Positions 7,690-15,673 of a stretch of 48,479 bases of DNA are shown here, piece by piece. Numbering within the stretch: position 1 is the stretch's first letter; each line of letters starts with the position of its first letter. The position numbers and the translations under genes are program-made. Source of the DNA: Candidatus Dadabacteria bacterium (lineage in GTDB: Bacteria > Desulfobacterota_D > UBA1144 > Nemesobacterales > UBA2774); NCBI GenBank assembly GCA_020849425.1, contig JADLGH010000003.1, positions 1-48,479 of the forward strand, written 5' to 3'. Under the pieces are notes generated by a model. It had not been told where the DNA came from and did not search any database. It was given only the letters and a program-made list of their open reading frames with translations.

Positions 7690-9405
7690 CGCCGGGGGGA
7701 GGCCGCTCTTTATCGCCGTCTTCGCTTCGCCGACAGCCTTCCCGCGCTCCCCGGTCTTGAGATAGACCTTGGCGAGGACGAGATTCGCGCGCCCGAACGT
7801 GTAATAGTGCTCGAAGACTTTCTTGAGATACATTTCCGCGTCCGCCAGGCTTTCCGGCGAGCCCGTAACGTCCGCCTTTATGTAGCTTATGAGCCCGAGG
7901 TGATAGTAGGTCCTCCCGTAGCCCCCGTCGAATTCGAGCGCCCTCCGGAACCATTTTTCGGCCTCGGGATAACGCTCCATCCGGAGATATTCGAGCCCGA
8001 CGTTGTTCGCCGTCACGGCCTTCCCCCTCGCGCTGTCGTTCATCCCGGGGGAGAGTGCTATCGTGTACTCCCTCAAAGCCCCCTCGCTGTCCCCGGCCGC
8101 CGAAAGGGCGAGGCCGTAATTGGAATGAGGCAGCGGATGGTCCGGGGATTTTATCGACGTGTCGGCCCAGAGCGAAAGGTCGTCCGCCCACACGGCCTGC
8201 CTCTGGTACGCGAAAACGGCGTAGAGGGCCACGAGGAGTACTGCGGCCGCTACAGCCGCGCGCCCGTAGCGCCGGCGCTCTGCCGCACGGAATATCCAGT
8301 ATCCGAGGAGTAGACAGAATCCCGCCGAGGGAATGTAGAGATATCTCTCGGCGGCGGGCGTCGAGGCTATTCCGAATATCGAGATTATCGCCGAGGGCCC
8401 GAGCGTCAGGAGAACCCAGAAAATACAAAACGCGCTCACGTTTTCCTTTTTGATCACGGAGACGGCGCACAAGACGGCCAGCGCCGCCGTGACGACGGCG
8501 GCCGAGGCGACGTACACCGTGCCGGGCGGGATACTCGCGATGAAGGCGTTAAAATCGAAGGGGAATACGAGCTTGTTTATGTACAGCGCGTACGCCCCGA
8601 GTACTGTCTTTATGTACTCCAGGTAAACCCCGAGAGCCCCGGCGGCTGCCGGGGCTTCGCCCGCGCCGCTTACGCGCATTTCCGGGATATTGACGAAGGC
8701 CCTCCCCCTTAGATACAGGTAAAGGAGAAGGAGTCCGGCGTACACGGCGTAGCGGAGGACATTCGATTTCCGGCCGAGCCTCCGGCTTATAAGGTCGTAC
8801 CCCAGGACGAGGAACGGGAACGCGACGGCCACCTCCTTCGACATGAGGGCGAGCGAGAACGAGAGCGCGGCGACTATAAGAAAGAGAAGACTTCTGTATG
8901 AGAGAACGTGTGCGATAAAGGCGAGGAAGAAAAAGACGGCGCAAAGGACGTCCGTCCTCCCCGCAATCCACGACACCGATTCCACGTGCATCGGGTGGAG
9001 CGCGAAGAAGAGCGCCGACAAAAATGCCGCCCCTCCGCCTCCCCCCCAAAGCCCCCTCAGCACGAGAAGCGCCGCGAAATAAAAGAGCACGGCGGCCGCA
9101 GCGTTCATAAGCGAATTACCCATGTGAAAGCCGAACGGCGAGACGCCCCAGAGCGCGCTATCGAGCACCATCGACGCGTAAACGACGGGCCTGTAGTAAC
9201 GCTCCTTTTTATTCTTCTCGACGACCGGCACGACGACGTCCACGATATTGGAAGCGTCGAACGAAACGTTACTCTTCGCTATCACCTCGACGTCGTCCCA
9301 CACGAAGCTGTGCTTGAGCGAAGGCGAATAGAGCGCGAACGAAACGAGGAATATGAATACGGCTGAGGAGAGGGCGCTGCCCGCCAGTCTCGAAAAAGGC
9401 TCCAT
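7624..9405 (-). CDS. TMTC-like membrane protein with C-terminal TPR repeats
   Basis: GT-C-like membrane protein with about 10-11 helices followed by tetratricopeptide repeats from roughly residue 430 to the end. Early WDDVEVI carries the acidic pair expected of GT-C enzymes, RYYRPV and HPMHVESVSWIAGRTDVL are the hallmark of the DUF1736/TMTC family, and PSAGFCLL is also typical. Such proteins are thought to transfer sugars from lipid donors to proteins; the activity here is inferred. The frame is open upstream to 9462, but the ATG at 9405 is preferred because a TATAAT ends ten bases before it. Convergent overlap with the UbiA-like gene suggests linked lipid-sugar chemistry. Confidence 0.85.
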   Translation of the reverse strand: MEPFSRLAGSALSSAVFIFLVSFALYSPSLKHSFVWDDVEVIAKSNVSFDASNIVDVVVPVVEKNKKERYYRPVVYASMVLDSALWGVSPFGFHMGNSLMNAAAAVLFYFAALLVLRGLWGGGGGAAFLSALFFALHPMHVESVSWIAGRTDVLCAVFFFLAFIAHVLSYRSLLFLIVAALSFSLALMSKEVAVAFPFLVLGYDLISRRLGRKSNVLRYAVYAGLLLLYLYLRGRAFVNIPEMRVSGAGEAPAAAGALGVYLEYIKTVLGAYALYINKLVFPFDFNAFIASIPPGTVYVASAAVVTAALAVLCAVSVIKKENVSAFCIFWVLLTLGPSAIISIFGIASTPAAERYLYIPSAGFCLLLGYWIFRAAERRRYGRAAVAAAVLLVALYAVFAYQRQAVWADDLSLWADTSIKSPDHPLPHSNYGLALSAAGDSEGALREYTIALSPGMNDSARGKAVTANNVGLEYLRMERYPEAEKWFRRALEFDGGYGRTYYHLGLISYIKADVTGSPESLADAEMYLKKVFEHYYTFGRANLVLAKVYLKTGERGKAVGEAKTAIKSGLPPALLKEAEDIIVIYDEGGKDEPQ

Positions 9406-9415
9406 CGGTGAGCTA

Positions 9416-9421
9416 ATTATA
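9416..9421 (-). promoter_or_regulatory. -10 element next to the TMTC-like start
   Basis: Consensus TATAAT on the minus strand, followed by TAGCTCACCG and then the ATG at 9405. There is no Shine-Dalgarno and the leader would be about 3-4 nt. The same TATAATTAGCT string precedes ftsK. Confidence 0.5.
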
Positions 9422-9503
9422 TCACCGGCGCGAAAACGGGTACACGCGGATTGCGAAACCATATGAGGTGCACGTTCGTTTCAGGGAGTCCGAGACAAGT
9501 GCC

Positions 9504-10283
9504 TCACCTGAAAAGGTCTTCCTCGGGGTCCCTTATAATTTCCCGTGCGCCTGTCCCGCCCTTTTCGTACTCGTAGCCCCTTATTATGACTACGGGCGCC
9601 GACGACGCTTTCTCCATCACGAGCCCCGCCGCCGAGGCGAGCTCGTCGGCGTCGGCCATTACCGTCGCTATGAGAGGCATCCCCTTCGCATCGAGCCCTC
9701 CCCTGAGGTCCCTCATCGCCTTCATGCCGTGGCAGCCTATGGCTATGTCAACGAGCCCGTCGCGCCAGGGCCTGCCCACCGTGTCGGTGATTATGACGGC
9801 CGCATCGACGCCGAACGCACGTTTTATATCCTCGGCCAGCTTCCTCGCGGACTCGTCGGAATCCAGCGGCAGGAGGGTTACGCGGTCTCCGCCCGAGACG
9901 TTCGACGCATCGACGCCGGCGTTGGCGGATATGATCCCGCCCCTCGTCTCCACTATGAGCCTTCCCTTGTCGGGCTTTCTCTGGTCCATCCTTATGACCT
10001 TCGTCGTCTCCGAGAATATCACCTCGACGAGACGCGGGTCCTTGCCGAGGGTCCTGGCGACAGATTCGGCGAAGGGCGAGGGCTCGACCTCGTTAAGATC
10101 GACGATGCGCCCCTCGGCCTTGGACACAATCTTTTGTGCGAAGACCACTATGTCGCCCTCCTCTATTGAGATCCCCGCCTCGCCGGCCGCGGCGGCGAGG
10201 ATTCGCACTAGATCGTCCCCGGGCTTTATCTCGGGTATTCCCGGAACCGGAATTATCGAAAGTTGTTTTGGAAAGCTCGGCAT
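9504..10283 (-). CDS. cofE: Coenzyme F420-0:L-glutamate ligase
   Basis: Adds gamma-linked glutamates to F420-0 using GTP. The 259 residues are close to archaeal CofE length. Marks include IPVPGIPEIKPGDDL at the start, GDIVVFAQKIVSKAEGR near 43, the metal-binding region ETRGGIISANAGVDASNV near 113, and TDTVGRPWRDGLVDIAIG near 165. No nitroreductase-like FbiB domain is fused. Other F420 genes (cofC, cofD, fbiC) are absent from the window. The presence implies F420-dependent redox enzymes in the organism. Confidence 0.95.
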   Translation of the reverse strand: MPSFPKQLSIIPVPGIPEIKPGDDLVRILAAAAGEAGISIEEGDIVVFAQKIVSKAEGRIVDLNEVEPSPFAESVARTLGKDPRLVEVIFSETTKVIRMDQRKPDKGRLIVETRGGIISANAGVDASNVSGGDRVTLLPLDSDESARKLAEDIKRAFGVDAAVIITDTVGRPWRDGLVDIAIGCHGMKAMRDLRGGLDAKGMPLIATVMADADELASAAGLVMEKASSAPVVIIRGYEYEKGGTGAREIIRDPEEDLFR

Positions 10284-10496
10284 ATAAACATCCGCCCCAA
10301 ACCGGATCTCGCTACCGGGAAGATAATAGTCGAGCGCCCGTTTTATTCAAGGCCCGGCCCCTTTTTCCCCCGCGAAGCGAAACTTCGCCCCGCGGTCTGC
10401 ATCCTACATTATGAAAAAGGTTAAAAAAATAGTGCTCCGGACCCGTGAAATAAGTTAATATTTTTTAAACCATACCATTTACAGGGGGGTTATATC

Positions 10497-11240
10497 ATGA
10501 AGGATTTAACTTTAAGGAAATCTTTTTTGTTTTCGGTATTGGCGCTCGTTCTCACATTCGGGCTCTTTGTCATGCCAGCCGTATCGCAGGATTCCCCGCT
10601 GGACTCCGCTAAAGACGCCGTGGATAGCGCGGTAGACAGCGCAGTGCAGGGCACCAAGGAAGCGGCGGACGATGCAGGGAAGACCGTTGAGGACGCCGGA
10701 AATGCAGTTGACCAGGAGGCCGCCAAGAAGAAGGAAGAGATGATGGCCAAGTGGCAGGAATACGCCACCCCGGGCGAGAACCACAAGGCGCTCGACCAGC
10801 TCGTCGGCAACTGGGACTACACCGTAAAATTCTGGGAGACCCCGGAATCCGAGCCTTCGGAATCGACCGGCACGAGCGAAATCGAGTGGATACTCGGCGG
10901 AAGGTACATTCAGCAGACCACCAAGGGCATGGCCATGGGACAGGAGTTCGAGGGTCTCGGGCTCATGGGCTACGACAACGCCAAGGAAGAATACGTGAGC
11001 GTTTGGGTGGACAACATGGGCACCGGGCTTATGACCGGAACCGGGACTTACAACGCCGAGACCAAAACCTTCGAAGACAAGGGGACATTCTCCTGTCCGG
11101 TGGAGGACGAAAAGGACAAGCCCTACCGCACCGTAACGACTATAAACGGTCCCGACCAGTTCACGTTCGAGATGTTCGCCGCCGGGCCCGACGGCAAGGA
11201 AGCCCGCATGATGGAAATCGTCTACAACAGGAAGAAATAA
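10497..11240 (+). CDS. Exported DUF1579 domain protein
   Basis: The 247-residue protein has a Sec signal (residues 1-24, ending PAVSQ), an alanine-, aspartate- and lysine-rich helical linker to about residue 75 that looks like a coiled coil or apolipoprotein-type repeat (SAKDAVDSAVDSAVQGTKEA), and a DUF1579 lipocalin-like beta barrel. Domain marks are HKALDQLVGNWDYTVKFWE near 97, WILGGRYIQQTTKGMAMG and GLGLMGYDNAKEEYVSVWVDN. Proteins of this group are periplasmic and of unknown ligand. GGGGGG upstream serves as ribosome site. It ends four bases from the convergent hydroxylase gene. Confidence 0.87.
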   Translation: MKDLTLRKSFLFSVLALVLTFGLFVMPAVSQDSPLDSAKDAVDSAVDSAVQGTKEAADDAGKTVEDAGNAVDQEAAKKKEEMMAKWQEYATPGENHKALDQLVGNWDYTVKFWETPESEPSESTGTSEIEWILGGRYIQQTTKGMAMGQEFEGLGLMGYDNAKEEYVSVWVDNMGTGLMTGTGTYNAETKTFEDKGTFSCPVEDEKDKPYRTVTTINGPDQFTFEMFAAGPDGKEARMMEIVYNRKK

Positions 11241-11244
11241 GCGC

Positions 11245-12126
11245 TCACCGGCCCTGCTTTTTCTGCGTCTTGTTCCACCTGAACGGCGCGACGAGCTGGC
11301 CTATGAAGGCTTTCGGCATATGCTCCTTTATCCCGAGGGGCCCCACGTGGCGGTCCCTCGGATAATAAAAAGTCCCGAATATCATGTCGAAGAGAAGCAG
11401 GTTCTCCCCGTAGTTGTTGTTCCCTTCCTCGACCTTCTTCGAGTGATGCCACCTGTGCACGTTCGGCGTATTGAATATGTAGTTGAGGACCCCGCAGTGC
11501 AGGTCGATGTTGCAGTGCGTGAGAAGCCCGATGAACGCCGTTATGGAGCTGAAGTATATGAACACGTCGCCGGGGACGCCGAGCAGAAAAAGAAGCGGAA
11601 TGCTGAACAAGAGGCTGTTGAACGTATCGACGAAATGAAATCTCCCGGTGTTGAAAAACCAGAGCTTCTCGACGCTGTGATGGACCGAGTGAAAGCGCCA
11701 GAGGAACGACCACGTATGCTCCAGCCTGTGCGCCCAGTAGAGCCCGAACTCGCTTATAACCATGGCGAGGACCACCTGCACGGCGAGCGGCAGGCCCGAG
11801 GGCCAGTAGGGGCGCGGCGTACTGTCACCCATCGTATGTATGATGCCGCTTATCAGGAGAAGGAAGAGCGCCAGCTGAATGAGCCCCTTGTTTAGGACCG
11901 TGTGCGCGAAGTCCGGGAATTCCTGCCCGTCCGATTTTACCCATTCTTCCCTGTACGGCATCAGCCTTTCGAGGACGAACAGCGTGGCCGCGAGCCCGAG
12001 ATAAGCGATGTTGAAATAAAGCGTCGGCCGGTCGATCCGGATACCGGTGTATACGAGAAAAATCGGCACGCCGAGCAGTATCGGCCACAGGATGTAGGCC
12101 AGTATTTCCTTAGCGATATTTTTCAT
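11245..12126 (-). CDS. Fatty acid hydroxylase / sterol desaturase family protein
   Basis: Membrane di-iron oxygenase of about 293 residues. The conserved histidine clusters are present: HRLEH near 160, FHSVHH near 171, and NVHRWHH near the C-terminus, with about five hydrophobic segments between and before them. Substrates in the family include sterols, carotenoids and lipids; here it is unknown. The frame extends to a TTG at 12144, but the ATG at 12126 gives the typical MKNIAKE start. It is alone on its strand, convergent with the DUF1579 gene. Confidence 0.92.
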   Translation of the reverse strand: MKNIAKEILAYILWPILLGVPIFLVYTGIRIDRPTLYFNIAYLGLAATLFVLERLMPYREEWVKSDGQEFPDFAHTVLNKGLIQLALFLLLISGIIHTMGDSTPRPYWPSGLPLAVQVVLAMVISEFGLYWAHRLEHTWSFLWRFHSVHHSVEKLWFFNTGRFHFVDTFNSLLFSIPLLFLLGVPGDVFIYFSSITAFIGLLTHCNIDLHCGVLNYIFNTPNVHRWHHSKKVEEGNNNYGENLLLFDMIFGTFYYPRDRHVGPLGIKEHMPKAFIGQLVAPFRWNKTQKKQGR

Positions 12127-12176
12127 TTCAGGTTCCCGGTTCAAGTGGTTTTTCAGCTAATTTTAAAGCAAATTCC

Positions 12177-12196
12177 AGCGGCCGGACGAGGCCGCT
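12177..12196. repeat. Perfect 7-bp hairpin upstream of the hydroxylase gene
   Basis: AGCGGCC and GGCCGCT flank a 6-nt loop. On the plus strand the tail is CATATTTT, which resembles a terminator, but no plus-strand gene precedes it. It may be an operator or a leader hairpin for the minus-strand hydroxylase. Confidence 0.3.
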
Positions 12197-12343
12197 CATA
12201 TTTTAACTAACCGCCTGAATATATACCATAGCGTTGTTAAGGAATTTTGAAGCCGGGCTTCCGGCAAACGCTCGTGAGACCCCGACGCACGACAGCCCCC
12301 GCCCTTCCGGCGGCGTAACGAACGCCGTTATAAGCCGTCGGAG

Positions 12344-12898
12344 TTATTTCCACTTGATATTACAGCCTATGCTCGGCGTCTGCTCTTGAGGCACGGTCTC
12401 GCCGCGAAGGATGCTGTCGAGGGCCTTTCTCAAATCCGCGCCGGTCACGGGCCTCCCGTTCCCCGGCCTCGAATCGTCGAGCTGCCCCCTGTAGACGCAC
12501 CCGAGCCCGGAGTCGAAAACGAAGAAGTCCGGCGTGCATGCCGCGCCGTACGCCCTTGCCGTCTCCTGCGTCTCGTCGTAGAGGTACGGGAACGGATACC
12601 CGAGCTTCTCGGCAACCGCCTTCATATTCCCGGGGGAATCGTCGGGATATTTCTCCACGTCGTTCGAGTTTATGGCGACGAAGGAAACGCCCTTCGGTAT
12701 ATAGTCGTTCGCGAGATCTACGAGCTCCCTCTGTACGTGCTTCACGTAAGGGCAGTGATTGCATATAAACATCACCACCGTCGCCCTGTCCGACTTGAGC
12801 TCGCCGAGGCCGTGCTCGCCCCCGCTCACGGGGGACGGCAGCCTGAAATCGGGGGCCCTGGTGCCGAGCGGCATCATGCTCGAAGGGGTAAGCGCCAT
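12344..12898 (-). CDS. Thioredoxin-fold protein (AhpC/TSA-redoxin family)
   Basis: The 184-residue cytosolic protein has the redoxin fold. The active site is FICNHCPYVKHVQRE near residue 52, with a CxxC pair (C-N-H-C) after the first strand, and FVAINSNDVEKYPDDS follows in the usual place. This CNHCPYVKHV form is a recognised subfamily of thiol peroxidase-like proteins of unknown physiological substrate. It begins MALTPSSMMPLGTRAPDFRLP, with the APDF motif of peroxiredoxins. No signal peptide. It is monocistronic. Confidence 0.92.
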   Translation of the reverse strand: MALTPSSMMPLGTRAPDFRLPSPVSGGEHGLGELKSDRATVVMFICNHCPYVKHVQRELVDLANDYIPKGVSFVAINSNDVEKYPDDSPGNMKAVAEKLGYPFPYLYDETQETARAYGAACTPDFFVFDSGLGCVYRGQLDDSRPGNGRPVTGADLRKALDSILRGETVPQEQTPSIGCNIKWK

Positions 12899-13174
12899 TT
12901 TGCCTCTCCTGTTATCTTTACCCGATTTAAATTACGGATGAAATTATATGTTACATGGATATCCCGATAATCACAGTCCGACGCGTGGCGCCGGCCTTTC
13001 AATTCGGCCCCCCGCCAAACCGCCACCCGGCTCGATACGAATGCCGCCGGAGAGCGTGTAAGGATTTATTATCCCGGTGAAGCTCCGGCCCCGTCCCTGA
13101 AAATATCGAGCCCGCGGCTCTTTGCCCCCCGAAGAGGCCTTAAGAGGGGACTTCACCGGCAAAAACAATCCCTC
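12899..13174. other. Gene-free stretch between redoxin and TetR genes
   Basis: Nothing coding is convincing here. The following 36 bp (13175-13210) hold the TetR-gene promoter and operator. Total gene-free length is 312 bp. Confidence 0.6.
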
Positions 13175-13203
13175 TTGACAGACCGGTCTGTCTAGCATAT
13201 AGT
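13175..13203 (+). promoter_or_regulatory. TetR-gene promoter (leaderless)
   Basis: TTGACA (13175-13180), a 17-bp spacer and TATAGT (13198-13203). The ATG at 13211 is only seven bases beyond the -10, so transcription should start at the initiation codon itself. No Shine-Dalgarno exists. The palindromic operator overlaps the -35 and spacer. Confidence 0.7.
13177..13192. promoter_or_regulatory. TetR operator 1 (16-bp perfect palindrome)
   Basis: GACAGACC-GGTCTGTC, a perfect dyad of the kind bound by TetR-family dimers, placed over the -35 region of the tetR promoter, which predicts autorepression. A 12-bp core of it recurs at 13807-13818. Confidence 0.75.
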
Positions 13204-13210
13204 CCATGCC

Positions 13211-13792
13211 ATGAAAAGAACCAGGGAGTTATCGAGCAGGGAAAAAATAATCCGGGCGGCAAGCGAGCTCTTTTTCAAACATGGCTACCATCAAACAGGC
13301 ATCAACCGGATAATCGCCGAATCGGGCGTGGCCAAGGCCACCTTTTACAGCCACTTCAAATCCAAGGAAGATCTCGGCGTCGAATACTTAAGAGAGCGCG
13401 ACCGTTTGGATACAGAGGCGGTAAAGGCCATGATCGACGGCATCGAAGACCCCTACAAAAAATACATGTCACTCGTGAAAGGCCTGAGAGATCACATGAT
13501 CGAGACGGATTTCAGGGGATGCGCCTTCGGCAACATGGCCGTCGAAATAACAGAGCCCTCCCACCCGATGCGTAAGGAAATAAGGCAGCACGACGACAGG
13601 TTCCGCTCCATCTTGAAGGAAATCATCCGGGACCTCAGGGATTCGTCTCCTGAATATAAAAAGATAAACGTAGACGAGACGGTGGACGCCTACCACCTCC
13701 TGGTCGAGGTCGCGCTCACAGCGAGCAAGAACTATCACGACGCATGGCCCATAGACCGTGCCGTCAAGGCAGTGGAAAAGCTGGTCGAATAA
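13211..13792 (+). CDS. TetR/AcrR family transcriptional regulator
   Basis: The 193-residue repressor has an N-terminal helix-turn-helix (REKIIRAASELFFKHGYHQTG, then INRIIAESGVAKATFYSHFKSKEDL to about residue 55) and a ligand domain. Cys104 sits in RGCAFGNMA, a position like the redox/electrophile-sensing Cys106 of NemR, so a reactive-electrophile signal is plausible (inference). It is flanked by two copies of an AGACCGGTCT-type operator, one on its own promoter and one before the methyltransferase gene, so both genes are likely repressed together. Confidence 0.93.
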   Translation: MKRTRELSSREKIIRAASELFFKHGYHQTGINRIIAESGVAKATFYSHFKSKEDLGVEYLRERDRLDTEAVKAMIDGIEDPYKKYMSLVKGLRDHMIETDFRGCAFGNMAVEITEPSHPMRKEIRQHDDRFRSILKEIIRDLRDSSPEYKKINVDETVDAYHLLVEVALTASKNYHDAWPIDRAVKAVEKLVE

Positions 13793-13806
13793 CATACGAT
13801 GGCAGA

Positions 13807-13818
13807 CAGACCGGTCTG
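13807..13818. promoter_or_regulatory. TetR operator 2 (12-bp palindrome)
   Basis: CAGACC-GGTCTG repeats the core of operator 1 and lies 15 bp after the tetR stop and about 30 bp before the methyltransferase ATG, predicting direct control of that gene from an internal promoter. Confidence 0.65.
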
Positions 13819-13849
13819 CACAGAATTTCCTTAAAGGAGGAACGAGAGA

Positions 13850-14923
13850 ATGAGCATTCAGCCAATAATAGACGAGGCGAAATCAGAGGCGTTTTGTGAA
13901 AAGATGCTGGAGATTCTGAATCACGGCGCGCTGACTTCGATGATATCGATAGGGCACAGGACGGGGCTCTTCGACAGCATGAGCGGCCTCGAGCCTTCGG
14001 GGCACGAAGCCATAGCCGAGCACGCGGGCCTCAACGAGCGCTACGTGAAGGAATGGCTCGGGGCCATGGTCACGGGTGGCTTCGTGGAATACGATCCGGA
14101 AAGGAGAACGTATCACCTTCCCCCCGAGCACGCCGCATGGCTCACGAGAAAGGCCGCCCCCAACAATCTCGCCGTGGCCTCTCAGTGGGCCGGGGTCCTC
14201 GGGCCCGTCGAAGACAGGATAATCGAATGCTTCCGCCACGGCGGCGGCGTACACTACGAGGAATTCCCCCGCTTCAACGAAGTCATGGCCGAAGAGAGCA
14301 TGCAGACCGTCATAATCCCGCTTCTCGACCATATACTGCCGCTCGTCCCCGGGATAAAGGACAGGCTCGAGCGCGGCATCGAGGTGCTCGACGTCGGGTG
14401 CGGGAGCGGCTACGCCCTTGCCGAAATGGCCAGGGCCTACCCAAACAGCAGGTTCACGGGGTACGACCTTCTCCCGAGCGCCATCGAAAGGGGGCGCGCG
14501 AGGGCCGGGGAATACGGGCTCACCAACATATCGTACGAAGCCAGGGACGTCACGAAATTCGGCGACGTGAAGAGGTTCGATCTCGTTACGACCTTCGACG
14601 CCGTCCACGACCAGGCCGACCCCGCGAGCGTCCTGTCGCACATTCACAGGGCCCTCAAGGACGACGGCTACTATCTGATGCAGGATATAAAGGGATCGAG
14701 CCACGTCGAGCGGAATTCGGAGAACCCCCTCGCGACTTTCCTTTATACCGTCTCATGCATGCACTGCATGACGGTTTCCCTCGCCCAGGGCGGGAAGGGT
14801 CTTGGCGCCATGTGGGGGAGGGAGCTTGCGTGCGAGATGCTTAAGGATGCGGGATTCGGCAGCGTGAACGTCATGGAGCTCCCCCACGACCCAATCAATT
14901 ATTACTACGTTATAAGCAAGTAG
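13850..14923 (+). CDS. SAM-dependent methyltransferase with N-terminal winged helix
   Basis: The 357 residues comprise an N-terminal winged-helix/dimerisation region (to about 115; RTGLFDSMSG, LNERYVKEWLGAMV) and a class I Rossmann methyltransferase domain. Motif I is VLDVGCGSGYALAEMA near 183, motif II is GYDLLPSAIERGR, and VTTFDAVHDQADP is the post-II acidic block. The overall plan matches the Rv2258c-like family, whose substrates are mostly unknown small molecules. AAAGGAGG precedes the ATG at a suitable distance. It follows tetR by 57 bp with operator 2 between, so it is the probable regulated target. Confidence 0.9.
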   Translation: MSIQPIIDEAKSEAFCEKMLEILNHGALTSMISIGHRTGLFDSMSGLEPSGHEAIAEHAGLNERYVKEWLGAMVTGGFVEYDPERRTYHLPPEHAAWLTRKAAPNNLAVASQWAGVLGPVEDRIIECFRHGGGVHYEEFPRFNEVMAEESMQTVIIPLLDHILPLVPGIKDRLERGIEVLDVGCGSGYALAEMARAYPNSRFTGYDLLPSAIERGRARAGEYGLTNISYEARDVTKFGDVKRFDLVTTFDAVHDQADPASVLSHIHRALKDDGYYLMQDIKGSSHVERNSENPLATFLYTVSCMHCMTVSLAQGGKGLGAMWGRELACEMLKDAGFGSVNVMELPHDPINYYYVISK

Positions 14924-14989
14924 GCGCGCGATAAATTTCCCGTAGAGCGGTGCCGGGAAATCGGGGACCCGCCGAAAGCGGGCCCTACC

Positions 14990-15661
14990 CTACCCCGCGG
15001 GGGCGGGCGATGGCGCGGCCGAGGACTCCCTTACAGGATTGCATGCTGAATCCACCCACTTGCCCTCGTTTACGCTTATATTCCCCGAGGGGGAGACGGT
15101 TATCACGCCGCATTTATCGATCCGCGAGCCGTTTGTCGGGCTTATGGTTACGACCTCATCTTCTGTATCTTCGAGAAAGTCCCTTCTCATCCCGCTCGGA
15201 AGAAAGGCGAAACTCGCGGGGTTCTCTTCGTCTCCCATGTTATCCGAGGCGGCGAAGACGAGGTCGCGCCTGAACTTCCGCGTATGGGAGGACTGTATGC
15301 ACCATGTCGTCGAGCCCCGGTTACTGTCGCCCCTTTCGAACGTTACCGCAATCATGTCGTCCCCCGCCTGGTATCCCTCGTAGCTCGCCGGCGAGGCGCA
15401 TACGGGGCAATCGGCGTCGGAATCGTCCACATTACCGCAGCGTGCGAAAACCACCCTGTACTCCACCCCGTCCCTCGCCGACCTCAGCTTCCCTATCTGA
15501 AGGAGCGAGGAGATGTTATTCGTGGTCTCGTCGACCGAGCGCCTGAGAACCGACATCCCCGAAAGGAACGACGAGCCAAGGGCCAGGACTATGACCATCA
15601 CGGACATAACCACCAGTATCTCGACCATGCTGAAACCGTTCTCTCTCTCGTATATCTTCAT
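14990..15661 (-). CDS. Minor pilin of FimT/GspH type
   Basis: The 223-residue protein has a type IV prepilin leader: MKIYERENG, cleavage before FSMVEILVVM with the Glu at +5, then a hydrophobic helix. The C-terminal domain has several cysteines and a Pro/Ala-rich end. It is the last gene of the pilV-pilW-pilX-pilY1 cluster, twelve bases after pilY1, in the place of PilE/FimU in Pseudomonas-type clusters. It should be processed by PilD and prime pilus assembly at the inner membrane. Confidence 0.88.
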   Translation of the reverse strand: MKIYERENGFSMVEILVVMSVMVIVLALGSSFLSGMSVLRRSVDETTNNISSLLQIGKLRSARDGVEYRVVFARCGNVDDSDADCPVCASPASYEGYQAGDDMIAVTFERGDSNRGSTTWCIQSSHTRKFRRDLVFAASDNMGDEENPASFAFLPSGMRRDFLEDTEDEVVTISPTNGSRIDKCGVITVSPSGNISVNEGKWVDSACNPVRESSAAPSPAPAG

Positions 15662-15673
15662 GCCGTACCCTGC

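Noticed and set aside
12201-12260. Third 11-bp TTAAGG array upstream of the hydroxylase gene
   Set aside because: Only one TTAAGG with one poor partner at 11 bp; the other phase positions do not match.
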